The notes under the pieces are model-generated. The model saw only the letters and a program-made list of their open reading frames with translations, was not told the origin of the DNA and searched no databases. A stretch of 64,000 bases of DNA from Rhodanobacter denitrificans (GTDB taxonomy: Bacteria; Pseudomonadota; Gammaproteobacteria; Xanthomonadales; Rhodanobacteraceae), in the NCBI RefSeq assembly GCF_003335105.1, contig NZ_QFWQ01000011.1, positions 62,001 to 126,000 on the forward strand. Reading direction: 5' to 3'. Shown here in pieces: positions 49,339 to 59,080 of the stretch. Numbering within the stretch: the stretch's first letter is position 1; the number at the start of each line of letters is the position of its first letter. Both the position numbers and the translations under genes were made by a program.

Positions 49339-52300
49339 ATGAGCCGTTCCAACAAAATCCATAATCCGAACTGGCGCCACACCGCGCTCGCGGTGGCGCT
49401 GAGCATGAGCCTCGGCGGTGTCGCCATGGCCCAGTCCACGTCGGGCTCGATCTTCGGTCAGGCGCCCGTGGCAGCCGGCGAAACCGTGTCCGCCACCAAC
49501 GCGTCGGGCGTATCGCGCGAAGTCGCGGTGGACAGCGCCGGCCGTTTCTCGCTGAACAACCTGCCGGTGGGCACCTACACCGTCACCCTGAAGAAGGGTG
49601 GCGCGGTGGTGGGCACTCGCGAAAAGGTGGCGATCTCCCCCGGCGGCGGCACCTCGGTGAACTTCCAGGCAGCCTCCCCAGGCGTCACCGAACTTGGCAC
49701 GCTGAGCGTCACCGCCAGCGCGCTGCCGTCGATTGACGTCAGCAGCGTCAACTCCAGCACGGTGATTACCGCCGCCGACCTGCGCAAGCTGCCGGTCAGC
49801 CGCAACGCCGAGTCCATCGCGCTACTGGCGCCGGGCACCACCAGCGGCAGCAACTACTTCAATGGCCCGGGTGGGCACGCCCTCGTCTCGTTCGGCGGTT
49901 CGAGCGTGACCGAGAATGCCTACTACGTGAACGGCTACAACACCGGCGAACCGTACAAGAACCTCGGCGGCTTCCAGCTGCCCTACGGCGCGATCGACCA
50001 GCAGGAAACGCTGACCGGCGGCTACAGCGCCAAGTACGGCCGCTCCGACGGCGGCGTGATCAACCAGATCGGCAAGCGTGGCACCAACGAGTGGCACTTC
50101 GGCGGGCAGGTGGCCTGGGAGCCGCGCTTCCTCGAAGGGACCCCGGTCAACAACTATTACGGTCACCCGAACGTTCCCGCGTCGACCAGCCAAGTCAACT
50201 ATGCGCTGGAAAAGCCGGCTCTGGCAGGCACGCTGCACCAGTACCGCGCCGACAACAAGCAATGGGACACGGTCTACTCGGCCTACCTCGGCGGCCCGCT
50301 GATCCAGGACAAGTTGTTCATGTTCCTGGCGGCCGAAACCACCGAGACGCAGTCCAACAACGTGGAAATCGCGTCCAATCGCAAGGTCCAGTACAACAAC
50401 GACAAGGACACCAAGTTCTACGGCAAGCTGGACTGGAACATCACCGACAGCAACATCCTGGAACTGACCGCGCTGGACAACCGCTCCCGCAACGGCGCGG
50501 GGAGGACCTACGCGTTCGACTACAACACGCTGAAGTCAGGTGCCTTCGTCGCTAACAACGACGTGACCAAGGACAATGCCCAGTTCTACCTCGGCCATTT
50601 CACCAGCTACATCACCGACGCGGCCACGCTGAGCATCCTTTACGGCAAAGCGAACTTCCAGAATCCGACGATCTACGGCAACACCAGCCCGCTGCCGTTC
50701 ATTTCGCGCCCCTACAACGAGAACCCGGCCTACCTGCCGCCGGGCACCGGGCCGAACGGCATCACCAATGCCCAGACCAACACCAGCTGGTCCGCGAACA
50801 ACGCGACCAATGGTACCCATGGCCTGCGCGTCGACTTCGACTACAAGCTGGGCGACCACGATCTGTCCGTGGGCATCGACAACATGACGTACAAGGCCCG
50901 CAACCAGGGGCCGAACCAGCAGAATCCGTTCAACCCGGCGCTGAATTACTACTGGCGCTACATCTCTGCCACCACCGTGCAGGCGCGCGAGATCGGCTGG
51001 CAAACCAGCATGACGATGACCCAGAAGGCCTACTATCTGCAGGACTCCTGGCAGGTCGCCTCCAACGTGCTGCTGGACATCGGCGTCCGTAACGACCACT
51101 TCACCAACTTCAATGACGTCGGCAAGCCGTTCGTCGACGAGAAGAACCAGTGGGAGCCGCGTATCGGTGCCAGCTGGGACGTAAACGGCGACTCCTCGTT
51201 CAAGATCTACGGCAACGTGGGGCGCTACTACCTCGCCCTGCCGGACAATGCGGCCGAGCGCGCGGCGAACATCTCGACCTATCTCACCACCAACTACAAC
51301 TACACCGGCATCGACGCGAACGGCGTTCCGACTGGCCTGACGACGCAGGACACGCCCGCGACGACTTCGCCCGATGGCGAAAAGGGCCTGCCCAAGGATC
51401 CGCAACAAGTCACCGCGCGCAACCTGAAGCCGGAGTACCTGGATGAGTTCATCGTCGGCTTCGACAAGAAGCTCAACGAGAGCTGGAACTACGGTGCCAA
51501 GGCGATGTGGCGCGACCTCAAGACCGCCATCGACGACGAATGCTCGCCGAGTCGGATCGGCAACAAGTTGTTGGCGCAAGGCGTTGATCCGGCCACGCTC
51601 GCGGGGCCTGATCCGACTATTCCCGCGCCGGCTGGCGCTTACTACGATTCGTTGTACGGTGCCAGCTACTGCCGCCTGATCAACCCGGGCCAGACGAACG
51701 ACATACTCGTGAAGTCGTCTGACAGCGCCCATCCCAATATTCTCGTGCCGATGAGCCAGAAGGACTGGGGTTTCCAGCAGGGCGTGAAGCGCAAGATCGG
51801 CTCGCTGAACCTGTACTTGGAGCATCCGTTCGACGGCAAGTGGCAGGCGCGCGTCGACTACACCTACACCCGCGGTTTCGGCAACACCGAAGGCCAGGTG
51901 CGCTCCGACTTCGGCCAGGCGGACGTCTCCAAGACCGAAGACTGGGATTCCTGGCAGCTCATGGACGGCGCAAACGGCGAACTGGCCAATGTCCGCAAGC
52001 ACCAGCTGCGCATCCGCGGCGCCTACCAGATCACGCCCGAGTGGCTGGTGTCCGCGACACTGCTGGCACAGTCCGGCTATCCGAAGGAGTGCCTGGGCTA
52101 TTACGGCACGGGCGGTTCGGGCAAGGCCTACTATGGTCCGGGCCACGCGGGTGATCCGACCGCCTACAACAACTATGGCAGCGGCAACTACCACTGGTGC
52201 AATGGCGTGCGCTACCCCGCAGGGACCCTCGGCCATACGCCGTGGACCGAGCAGCTCAACCTCGGTGTGCACTACGCGCCGGCGTTTGCCGATCACAAGC

Positions 52301-52482
52301 TCGGGTTCAACCTGGATATCTTCAACGCGCTGGACCAGCAGAGGGCGGTACAGACCGATCCCACCGGCAATAGCTCGTACAACCGTTACACGAACACCCT
52401 CAACATCAACAACAGCTACGGCGACGGCATCTTCTTCCAGCCGCCGCGTACGGTTCGTCTGTCGGTTACCTACGACTACTGA
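49339..52482 (+). CDS. Oar-like TonB-dependent receptor with carboxypeptidase-regulatory-like domain
   Basis: A 1047-residue outer-membrane receptor. After the signal peptide (about residues 1-33) an Ig-like carboxypeptidase-regulatory domain (about 35-95, with AGRFSLNNLPVGTYTVTLKKGG) precedes a TonB-box segment LGTLSVTAS. The plug (LRKLPVSRNAESIALLAPGTT, GGYSAKYGRSDGGVI) and a large barrel follow. This is the Oar/OmpA-related TonB receptor type of Myxobacteria and Xanthomonadales, which often handles peptides or proteins. The ATG lies ten bases after GGGGAGA; a TTG six bases upstream is possible. It is immediately followed by a terminator and then by three sulfotransferase genes. Confidence 0.92.
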   Translation: MSRSNKIHNPNWRHTALAVALSMSLGGVAMAQSTSGSIFGQAPVAAGETVSATNASGVSREVAVDSAGRFSLNNLPVGTYTVTLKKGGAVVGTREKVAISPGGGTSVNFQAASPGVTELGTLSVTASALPSIDVSSVNSSTVITAADLRKLPVSRNAESIALLAPGTTSGSNYFNGPGGHALVSFGGSSVTENAYYVNGYNTGEPYKNLGGFQLPYGAIDQQETLTGGYSAKYGRSDGGVINQIGKRGTNEWHFGGQVAWEPRFLEGTPVNNYYGHPNVPASTSQVNYALEKPALAGTLHQYRADNKQWDTVYSAYLGGPLIQDKLFMFLAAETTETQSNNVEIASNRKVQYNNDKDTKFYGKLDWNITDSNILELTALDNRSRNGAGRTYAFDYNTLKSGAFVANNDVTKDNAQFYLGHFTSYITDAATLSILYGKANFQNPTIYGNTSPLPFISRPYNENPAYLPPGTGPNGITNAQTNTSWSANNATNGTHGLRVDFDYKLGDHDLSVGIDNMTYKARNQGPNQQNPFNPALNYYWRYISATTVQAREIGWQTSMTMTQKAYYLQDSWQVASNVLLDIGVRNDHFTNFNDVGKPFVDEKNQWEPRIGASWDVNGDSSFKIYGNVGRYYLALPDNAAERAANISTYLTTNYNYTGIDANGVPTGLTTQDTPATTSPDGEKGLPKDPQQVTARNLKPEYLDEFIVGFDKKLNESWNYGAKAMWRDLKTAIDDECSPSRIGNKLLAQGVDPATLAGPDPTIPAPAGAYYDSLYGASYCRLINPGQTNDILVKSSDSAHPNILVPMSQKDWGFQQGVKRKIGSLNLYLEHPFDGKWQARVDYTYTRGFGNTEGQVRSDFGQADVSKTEDWDSWQLMDGANGELANVRKHQLRIRGAYQITPEWLVSATLLAQSGYPKECLGYYGTGGSGKAYYGPGHAGDPTAYNNYGSGNYHWCNGVRYPAGTLGHTPWTEQLNLGVHYAPAFADHKLGFNLDIFNALDQQRAVQTDPTGNSSYNRYTNTLNINNSYGDGIFFQPPRTVRLSVTYDY

Positions 52483-52507
52483 TCGTATCGGCTGATCCAG
52501 GCCTTGA

Positions 52508-52537
52508 AAGCCACCGGCCTCGGCCGGTGGCTTTTCT
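52508..52537 (+). terminator. Rho-independent terminator after the Oar-like receptor
   Basis: A perfect 12-bp stem (52508-52519 with 52522-52533), a 2-base loop as written (so the inner pairs open), and a TTCTTT tail, 25 bp after the stop codon. Confidence 0.9.
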
Positions 52538-52672
52538 TTATCCTGCTGGCGGAGATCGTCGCGGCGAAGCTCCATCCATGATGATCCGGCAGGAATCAAT
52601 CGACGCGAACGCGCGAGCTCGTTGAGACATACGGACAATGGTGGCCGAGCTCACGATTTCCGCCCATGAAGC

Positions 52673-52684
52673 TACTATGCCCGC
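52673..52684 (+). promoter_or_regulatory. Candidate -10 element directly before the first sulfotransferase
   Basis: TACTAT (52673-52678) lies six bases upstream of the ATG at 52685, so transcription starting there would give a leaderless mRNA. No good -35 box is seen and no Shine-Dalgarno sequence precedes the ATG. Evidence is by position only. Confidence 0.4.
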
Positions 52685-54307
52685 ATGAGTTCACAGGACA
52701 TCTACCCGGCGGAATCCCGCCTGCGCAGGCTCGTCCGGCAATATGTCGACAACCGGCAATGGGACGCTGCGCAAGCAACCCTCGAGTCTCTCGCCCGGCA
52801 CCTGCCCGGCGATGCCGCGGTGCTGATCGAACTGGCCGATGTCCTGTTCAGACGCGGCCGGTTGCGCGAAGCAACCGCACGCATGTTGCAGGTTGCGGGT
52901 CGACTGCCACGGGACGGGCCGCTGATCGTCGGCGTGGCGAAACGCCTCGTTGCCTTTGGCGAGATTCTCGCTGCCCGCGGTTGCCTCGACCTCCTCGCCC
53001 AGGCTCCCTCCCCGCCGCCGGAGTTGCTGGTGGCACAAGCCAACCTGCGCTTCAGTATCGGCGAGATCGCCGCAGCGAAGATGCTGATGGAGAAAGCCAT
53101 CGCGGCCGGCATCGACTCGCCGGGCGCGCTGCACCTGTACGCCATGCTGCTTCAGTTCGGCGGCGACATCGACCGTGCCTGTACGGTGCTCGAAGGGTGC
53201 CTGGAACGCTGGCCGCATTTCGGCGATGCCGCCATGGCGCTGGTGAATCTGCATAAGCAGCGGCCGGAAGACCATCCGCTGGATCTCATGCAGGCACAAC
53301 TGCGCCGCCTTCCCCCAGGCGATCCGGATCCAGCCGCCCGTTTCGTCCGCGCAGAATTCGAATACGCGCAGTTCAAGATACTCGACGATCTCGGGCGCCA
53401 CGTGGAGGCCTGGCCTGCTTTGGCGCGGTACAACGCCATCATGCACGAACTCAATCCGTACGACGCCACTGCCGAGGCCGCCGTCACCGACGCGTTGATG
53501 GACATGCCCCTGCCGGATGACGCGGCCAGGACAATGTCGGCGTCCGCGTTCGAGGGCCCCACGCCCATCTTCATCGTCGGCATGCCGCGCTCGGGTACCA
53601 CCCTGCTCGACCGGATGCTGTCACGCCATTCGCAGATCGTCTCCGCCGGCGAGATCATCGACTTCTGGCGGCAACTGCACTGGGTCGCGGATGTGTCGCC
53701 GGGCCAATCGCGCGAACTATTGGAAACCATCCAGCGCAGTGCAGATATCGACTACGCCGAGCTGGGCGCACGCTACCTCCGGCAGACACAGTGGCGAGCC
53801 CAGGGCCGGGCTTACTACATCGACAAGCTGCCAGCCAACATCCGGATGGTCGCGTTCATCCGCAAGGCGTTGCCGCACGCGCGCATCCTGCACATGGTGC
53901 GTGACCCGGTCGACACCTGCTTCTCCAACTTCAAGGCCATGTTCGGCAACGTTTCACCGTACAGTTACGACCTGGGCGCGCTGGCTCATTATTACGGGCA
54001 ATATGCGCGCCTGGCCCGGCACTGGCATGCCCGGTTTCCCGGCACCATGCTCGACGTCCCGTATGCCTCACTGGTACGCGACCCGGAAAACACATTGCGA
54101 CAGGTACTCGAACACTGTGGACTGGCGCTGGAGGAAGGCTGCCTGAGCCCGGAGCTCAATGCATCACCGGTCGCCACGCCGAGCAGTGCCCAGGTGCGCG
54201 AAGCGATTCATACCCGCAGCCTCGATCTGTGGAGGAACTACGCCGAGCATTTGCAACCCTTGCATCTGGCGCTTGGCGAATCACCTGCTCAGGTGCAGCG
54301 GTCGTGA
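52685..54307 (+). CDS. TPR-containing sulfotransferase 1 of 3
   Basis: A 540-residue protein. About residues 10-280 are TPR-like helical repeats, followed by a sulfotransferase domain. The 5'-phosphosulfate loop PIFIVGMPRSGTTLLDRMLS has R302-S303-G304-T305-T306. The 3'-phosphate motif is R406-D-P-V-D-x-C-F-S414. Such enzymes transfer sulfate from PAPS to hydroxyl groups of peptides, glycans or metabolites; the TPR part probably binds the acceptor or a partner. No signal peptide or membrane segment is seen. It is the first of three tandem paralogues (spacers of 143 and 154 bp) behind an Oar-like receptor. The acceptor is unknown. Confidence 0.88.
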   Translation: MSSQDIYPAESRLRRLVRQYVDNRQWDAAQATLESLARHLPGDAAVLIELADVLFRRGRLREATARMLQVAGRLPRDGPLIVGVAKRLVAFGEILAARGCLDLLAQAPSPPPELLVAQANLRFSIGEIAAAKMLMEKAIAAGIDSPGALHLYAMLLQFGGDIDRACTVLEGCLERWPHFGDAAMALVNLHKQRPEDHPLDLMQAQLRRLPPGDPDPAARFVRAEFEYAQFKILDDLGRHVEAWPALARYNAIMHELNPYDATAEAAVTDALMDMPLPDDAARTMSASAFEGPTPIFIVGMPRSGTTLLDRMLSRHSQIVSAGEIIDFWRQLHWVADVSPGQSRELLETIQRSADIDYAELGARYLRQTQWRAQGRAYYIDKLPANIRMVAFIRKALPHARILHMVRDPVDTCFSNFKAMFGNVSPYSYDLGALAHYYGQYARLARHWHARFPGTMLDVPYASLVRDPENTLRQVLEHCGLALEEGCLSPELNASPVATPSSAQVREAIHTRSLDLWRNYAEHLQPLHLALGESPAQVQRS

Positions 54308-54450
54308 CGATCTCCCTGCGAACCGTCCGTGGGCGACACGACATGGAGGCATCGTCGCCCATCGTTGTGCGCCCGGTCACGGGTGTGGCGTGATCGACTG
54401 CATGTCCGACATCGCGGCCCCATCCCAACCTCGCAAAGGCCGTCCCCTTG

Positions 54451-56076
54451 ATGACCGCGGATGATGTGCCCGCCATGGAAAGTCGCCTTCGCCGCCGCGC
54501 CAGGCAATACATGGATGCCGGCCTGATGGATGCCGCGCAGATCACCCTCGAGGCACTTGTCGCACGCGTGCCCCAGGATGCCGATGCCCGCCTGGAACTG
54601 GCGGACGTATTGCTCAGGCGTGGTCAGTTGCGCGCGGCAACCCACCAGTTGCTGCAGATCGCGCCGGTACCATCCAGCGACCCCCGGCTGGCTGTCCAGA
54701 CGATACGACTCCTGTATTTCAACGGCGAAATCCTGGCCGCCCGGACCTGGCTCGAGCGCCTTGAGCTTGCGCCCGACCAACCGGCTCCGCAGCTGGCCGA
54801 GCTGGCGCAGTTGCGCTGGATGCTGGGCGAGATACCAGCGGCAATGGCCTTGATGGAACGCGCGATCGCAGTGGGAATCGAAACGCCGGATGCCTGCTAC
54901 CTGCACGCGATGCTGTCCCAGTTCACCGGCAACATCGCCCAGGCCCGCAGCGTCCTCGAGGCATGCCTGCGCCGATGGCCGAATTTTGGCGACGCCGCGG
55001 TGGCTCTGGCGAACGTGCGCAGGCAGACGCGGGAAGCCAATGATCTCGATGCGCTGCGCGAAGGGCTTCGCCGGCTCCCCGAGGACAGCGGCATTGCGGA
55101 AGTCCGTGCCGCCCGCGCCGGATTTGACTCGGCGCTGTTCAAGGAGCTGGACGACCTTGGCTGCCATGACGAGGCGTGGCAGGCACTGACGCGCAGCAAT
55201 GCCCTCATGCATGCACTCCACCCCTACGACGCGGCCGGCGAGACCGCAGTGACCGATGCGATCATCCACGCATCCATGGCCATCGCCGCGATGCCTGCCG
55301 AACCGGCTCCGGCCTTCGTGGGTGCCACGCCGATCTTCATCGTCGGCCTGCCCCGCTCCGGCACAACCCTGCTCGACCGCATGCTTTCCAGTCATTCACA
55401 GGTGGTTTCGGCCGGCGAGACCAACGACTTTCGCCGCCAGTTGCGCTGGATGACGGACGTCCCCCCGAGCGGTGTTCAAGGCATGCTGACCGCACAGCGG
55501 CGCAGCACGGACATCGACTTCGCGGAACTGGGTGCGCGCTATCTGCAACAGACGCAATGGCGCGCGCAAGGGCGGCAGTTCTACATCGACAAATTGCCGA
55601 TCAATGTCCGGATGGTCCATCTCATCCGTCGTGCGTTGCCGCATGCACCGATTCTGCATATGGTCCGCGAACCGATGGACATATGCTTTTCCAACTTCAA
55701 GGCCATGCTCGGCCCTGTCTCTGCCTACAGCTACGACATGCACACGCTGGCGCACTATTACGGACAGTACGTGCGGCTGACCAATCATTGGCACACGAGC
55801 ATGCCCGGGGCGATGCTCGATGTTTCCTATGCATCGCTGGTGAGCGAGCCGGCGGTCACCCTCCGCCGGGTCCTGGAGCATTGCGGGCTGGCAGCTGAAG
55901 ACGGTTGCCTGCACCCCGAACGCAACGCGGCGGCAGTGGCCACGCCAAGCAGTGCCCAGGTGCGCGAGCCGATCCATCAGCGCGCCCTCGGCGAGTGGCG
56001 GCATTACGCGAGGCAGCTGGAACCCTTGCGGCTCGCGCTTGAGGATTTGCCACGCCAAATCGACGGCAACCCGTGA
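54451..56076 (+). CDS. TPR-containing sulfotransferase 2 of 3
   Basis: A 541-residue paralogue of the gene before it, collinear along its whole length (AESRLRR-like start, same repeat region, same C-terminal ATPSSAQVRE block). The PAPS loop is PIFIVGLPRSGTTLLDRML. The 3'-phosphate motif reads REPMDICFSNFK, so the usual RDP aspartate is Glu, a possible specificity or activity change. It shares more core residues with copy 3 (YIDKLPINVRMV, AMLDVSYA) than with copy 1. MTADDVPAM was chosen by alignment with copy 1; MESRLRR, eight codons later, is possible. No strong ribosome site is evident. Confidence 0.87.
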   Translation: MTADDVPAMESRLRRRARQYMDAGLMDAAQITLEALVARVPQDADARLELADVLLRRGQLRAATHQLLQIAPVPSSDPRLAVQTIRLLYFNGEILAARTWLERLELAPDQPAPQLAELAQLRWMLGEIPAAMALMERAIAVGIETPDACYLHAMLSQFTGNIAQARSVLEACLRRWPNFGDAAVALANVRRQTREANDLDALREGLRRLPEDSGIAEVRAARAGFDSALFKELDDLGCHDEAWQALTRSNALMHALHPYDAAGETAVTDAIIHASMAIAAMPAEPAPAFVGATPIFIVGLPRSGTTLLDRMLSSHSQVVSAGETNDFRRQLRWMTDVPPSGVQGMLTAQRRSTDIDFAELGARYLQQTQWRAQGRQFYIDKLPINVRMVHLIRRALPHAPILHMVREPMDICFSNFKAMLGPVSAYSYDMHTLAHYYGQYVRLTNHWHTSMPGAMLDVSYASLVSEPAVTLRRVLEHCGLAAEDGCLHPERNAAAVATPSSAQVREPIHQRALGEWRHYARQLEPLRLALEDLPRQIDGNP

Positions 56077-56230
56077 CCCCTTTCTAGTGCGAAGAGGGGG
56101 AAATGCTTCTGCCTCGGCAGCCACCCCGCGGATTTCCCCGCGGAGCGGCACCGTCGTTCCAAGGTGATGCCCGGCAGACCATGCCTTGTTACATTTGTCG
56201 AGCCAAAACGCGCCCGGATACCTTCTCTCC

Positions 56231-57847
56231 ATGCATATCGCGAATACCTCGGCGGCAGCTGACCGCCTTCGCCGCCAGGCCCGGCAATCCATGGATTCCG
56301 GGGAATGGGGTGCGGCGCAGGCCGCACTCGAGTCACTCGCGCAATATGAGCCACGCGACGTTCCCACCCGCATGGCGCTGGCCGACGTGATCCTGCGGCG
56401 AGGCGGAATGCGTGCGGCGACACAGCAGCTGCTGCAGGGCATTCCGTCATTGCCCAATGACGCCAGCCTCATCGCGCAGCTGGCGTGGCGCCTGGTGACG
56501 AACGGCGAGATCCTGGGCGCGCGCGCCTGCCTCGCACACCTTGGACGCGCGCCGGACCCGCCAGCGGAAGTCCTCAGTGAGCAGGCACACCTGTACTGGG
56601 CGCTCGGGGAAATACCGGCGGCGCGGGCGCTGATGGACCGGGCCGTAGCGCTCGGCATCGATACGAGCAGCGAGTATTACCTGAATGCCATGCTGTACCA
56701 GTTCCTCGGCAAGGTCGCCGAGGCCGAAAAGGTATTGCTTGCCTGTCTGCAACGCTGGCCGAAGCACGGGGATGCGGCGGTCATCCTGGCGAACCTGCGC
56801 AGGCAGACGCTAGAAGCCAACCATCTCGATCTTTTCCTGGACTCGCTTGGCCGGATGCCCGCGGAAAGTACGGACGCACGCGACAAGTTTGCCCGCGCCG
56901 AATTCGAATCGGCGATTTTCAAGGTACTCGACGACTGCGGCCGGCACGACGAGGCATGGTCGGCACTGGCACGCAGCAACGCCCTCATGCACGACATCAA
57001 TCCCTACGATGCGCAGGGCGAGGCGACGCTGACCGACACGCTCGTCGGCATCCCGGATTCCATCGCGGCGGCAAAGACCGACGCGGCAGCGGAAATCACC
57101 GGCCCCATGCCCATCTTCATCGTCGGCATGCCCCGCTCAGGATCGACCTTGCTCGACCAGATGCTGTCGAGTCATTCGGATGTCGTTTCCGCCGGAGAGA
57201 TCCTGGACTTTCAGCGCCAGTTTCACTGGGTGGCCGATGTCGCGCCAAGAAGTGCGCAAGGCATGCTGAAGGCGATCGAGCGCAGCACTGAAATGGACTT
57301 CGCGGAGCTTGGGGTGCGATACCTGCAACAGACCCAATGGCGCGCCCAGGGGCATCGTTTCTACATAGACAAGCTGCCGATCAACGTGCGGATGGTGCCC
57401 TTCATCCGCCGGGCGCTGCCCCGTGCACCGATCCTGCACCTGGCGCGTGACCCGATGGATGTGTGCTATTCCAACCTGAAAGTCATGTTCGGCAAGGCTT
57501 CCCCCTACTGCTATGACCAGCAGGCGCTCGCCCATTACTACGGGCAGTACGTGCGCCTGACGGATCATTGGCGGGCCAGCATGCCCGGCGCCATGCTGGA
57601 TGTCTCATATGCCGATCTGGTGAACGAGCCCGAGGCGACCATGCGCCGCGTGCTGCGCCACTGCGGGCTGGCGATGGAAGAGGGTTGCCTGCATCCTGAG
57701 CGCAATCCGGCGCCAGTGGCCACTCCAAGCAGTGTCCAGGTGCGTGAACCGGTGCATTCCCGCAACCTCGGCCAGTGGCGCCGCTACGCGAGACAACTCG
57801 AACCGTTGCGGCTGGCCATCGCCGAACAGGGGATTGCCGTGAGCTGA
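56231..57847 (+). CDS. TPR-containing sulfotransferase 3 of 3
   Basis: A 538-residue third paralogue. TPR-like N terminus (about residues 8-270), PAPS loop PIFIVGMPRSGSTLLDQMLS, and 3'-phosphate motif RDPMDVCYSNLK with the standard Asp. MHIANTS was chosen because the alignment with copies 1 and 2 begins there; an upstream in-frame TTG would add 15 residues. The three copies keep strict order and direction, showing local tandem duplication followed by divergence in the N-terminal repeat half. The gene converges on nagA, with 64 bp between stop codons and only a weak hairpin there. Confidence 0.87.
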   Translation: MHIANTSAAADRLRRQARQSMDSGEWGAAQAALESLAQYEPRDVPTRMALADVILRRGGMRAATQQLLQGIPSLPNDASLIAQLAWRLVTNGEILGARACLAHLGRAPDPPAEVLSEQAHLYWALGEIPAARALMDRAVALGIDTSSEYYLNAMLYQFLGKVAEAEKVLLACLQRWPKHGDAAVILANLRRQTLEANHLDLFLDSLGRMPAESTDARDKFARAEFESAIFKVLDDCGRHDEAWSALARSNALMHDINPYDAQGEATLTDTLVGIPDSIAAAKTDAAAEITGPMPIFIVGMPRSGSTLLDQMLSSHSDVVSAGEILDFQRQFHWVADVAPRSAQGMLKAIERSTEMDFAELGVRYLQQTQWRAQGHRFYIDKLPINVRMVPFIRRALPRAPILHLARDPMDVCYSNLKVMFGKASPYCYDQQALAHYYGQYVRLTDHWRASMPGAMLDVSYADLVNEPEATMRRVLRHCGLAMEEGCLHPERNPAPVATPSSVQVREPVHSRNLGQWRRYARQLEPLRLAIAEQGIAVS

Positions 57848-57911
57848 CCGCCCTTGCGCGGGGCGCGACGGTGGCGAAGCATCACTCCGGCACGCTCCCG
57901 GACGATTCGCC

Positions 57912-59051
57912 TCACTCTCCCACCCCGCCGATCCAGCTGCGCTGCACGCGGTACTCGTCATCCAGCGCCACCAGGTCGGCCTGATAGCCCGGGGCGATGC
58001 GGCCGTGGCTTTCGCCAAGGCCGAGGAACTCGGCGGGGTAGGTGCTGGCCATGCGCACCGCTTCGTCGAGCGGCAGGCCGAGCAGCTGCACGGCGTTGCG
58101 CACCGCCATGGTCATGTCCAGCGCGGAGCCGGCCAGCACGCCTTGCGCGGTCTGGCAGATGCCGTCCTTCGCGATGATGGTCTCGCCGTTGAGCACGTAG
58201 CCCGGATCGTCCGAACCCACCGGCGGCATCGCGTCGGTGACCAGCAGCATCTTGCCGCGCGGCTTGGCGGCGATCGCCACGCGCAGACTGGCCGGGTGCA
58301 CGTGGTGGCCGTCGACGATGAGGCCGCACCAGCTCGTCGCATCCTCCAGCGCGGCACCGACCACGCCGGGCTCGCGGCTGCCGAACGGAGTCATCGCGTT
58401 GAACAGGTGGGTGAAGCCGCGCACGCCGGCATCCAGCGCCGCGCGGGTGGTGGCGTAGTCGGCTGCGGTGTGCCCGGCGCAGACGATCAACCCCGCGGCG
58501 ACCAGGGCACCGATGTCGGCCAGCGGCACCTGATCCGGCGCCAGCGTGACCAGCCGCGCGCCACGATGCGGTGCGCACAGCAGCGTCAGTTCGTCGCGGC
58601 CCGGTGCGTGGAAATACTTCGCGTCGTGCACGCCCTTGCGCGCCGGCGCCAGGTACGGGCCTTCCAGGTGGATGCCGAGCACGCCGGGCACGCCTTCGAC
58701 CAGCGCCTGGTCCACCGCGGCCAGCGCCGCGCGCATCACTTCGACGCGGTCGCTGATCAGTGTCGGCAGGAAGCCGGTGGTGCCGAAGCGACGGTGCGCG
58801 GCGCCGATCCGGCGCAACGTCTCCACCGTGGGCGCCTCGTTGAACAGCACGCCGCCGCCGCCGTTGACCTGCACGTCGATGAAGCCGGGCAGCAGCCTCG
58901 CGCCGCCGAGATCATGTGGTTGCACCGAGCGCACGCGCGGATCGGCGGTCGGCAGCAAGTCGACGATGCGCGCGCCGTCGAGCAACACGGCGAGGTCATG
59001 GCGCCAGCCGTCAGGGGTGAGTATGCGGGCGTTGGTGAGCGCGATGGGCAT
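57912..59051 (-). CDS. nagA: N-acetylglucosamine-6-phosphate deacetylase
   Basis: A 379-residue cytoplasmic amidohydrolase that removes acetate from GlcNAc-6-phosphate. The motifs PGFIDVQVNGGGG, GIHLEGPYLAP (metal-binding Glu), CAGHTAADYA, FTHLFNAMTPF, IVDGHHVHP and the catalytic D273 in LLVTDAMPP are all present. It is the last gene of the gntR-nagB-II-nagA unit; a 108-bp spacer with two inverted GC hairpins separates it from nagB-II. It acts after the kinase and permease encoded at 20-22.7 kb. Confidence 0.95.
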   Translation of the reverse strand: MPIALTNARILTPDGWRHDLAVLLDGARIVDLLPTADPRVRSVQPHDLGGARLLPGFIDVQVNGGGGVLFNEAPTVETLRRIGAAHRRFGTTGFLPTLISDRVEVMRAALAAVDQALVEGVPGVLGIHLEGPYLAPARKGVHDAKYFHAPGRDELTLLCAPHRGARLVTLAPDQVPLADIGALVAAGLIVCAGHTAADYATTRAALDAGVRGFTHLFNAMTPFGSREPGVVGAALEDATSWCGLIVDGHHVHPASLRVAIAAKPRGKMLLVTDAMPPVGSDDPGYVLNGETIIAKDGICQTAQGVLAGSALDMTMAVRNAVQLLGLPLDEAVRMASTYPAEFLGLGESHGRIAPGYQADLVALDDEYRVQRSWIGGVGE

Positions 59052-59080
59052 GGGGCGATGGGTGCCTGGTGGGGCGGTAG

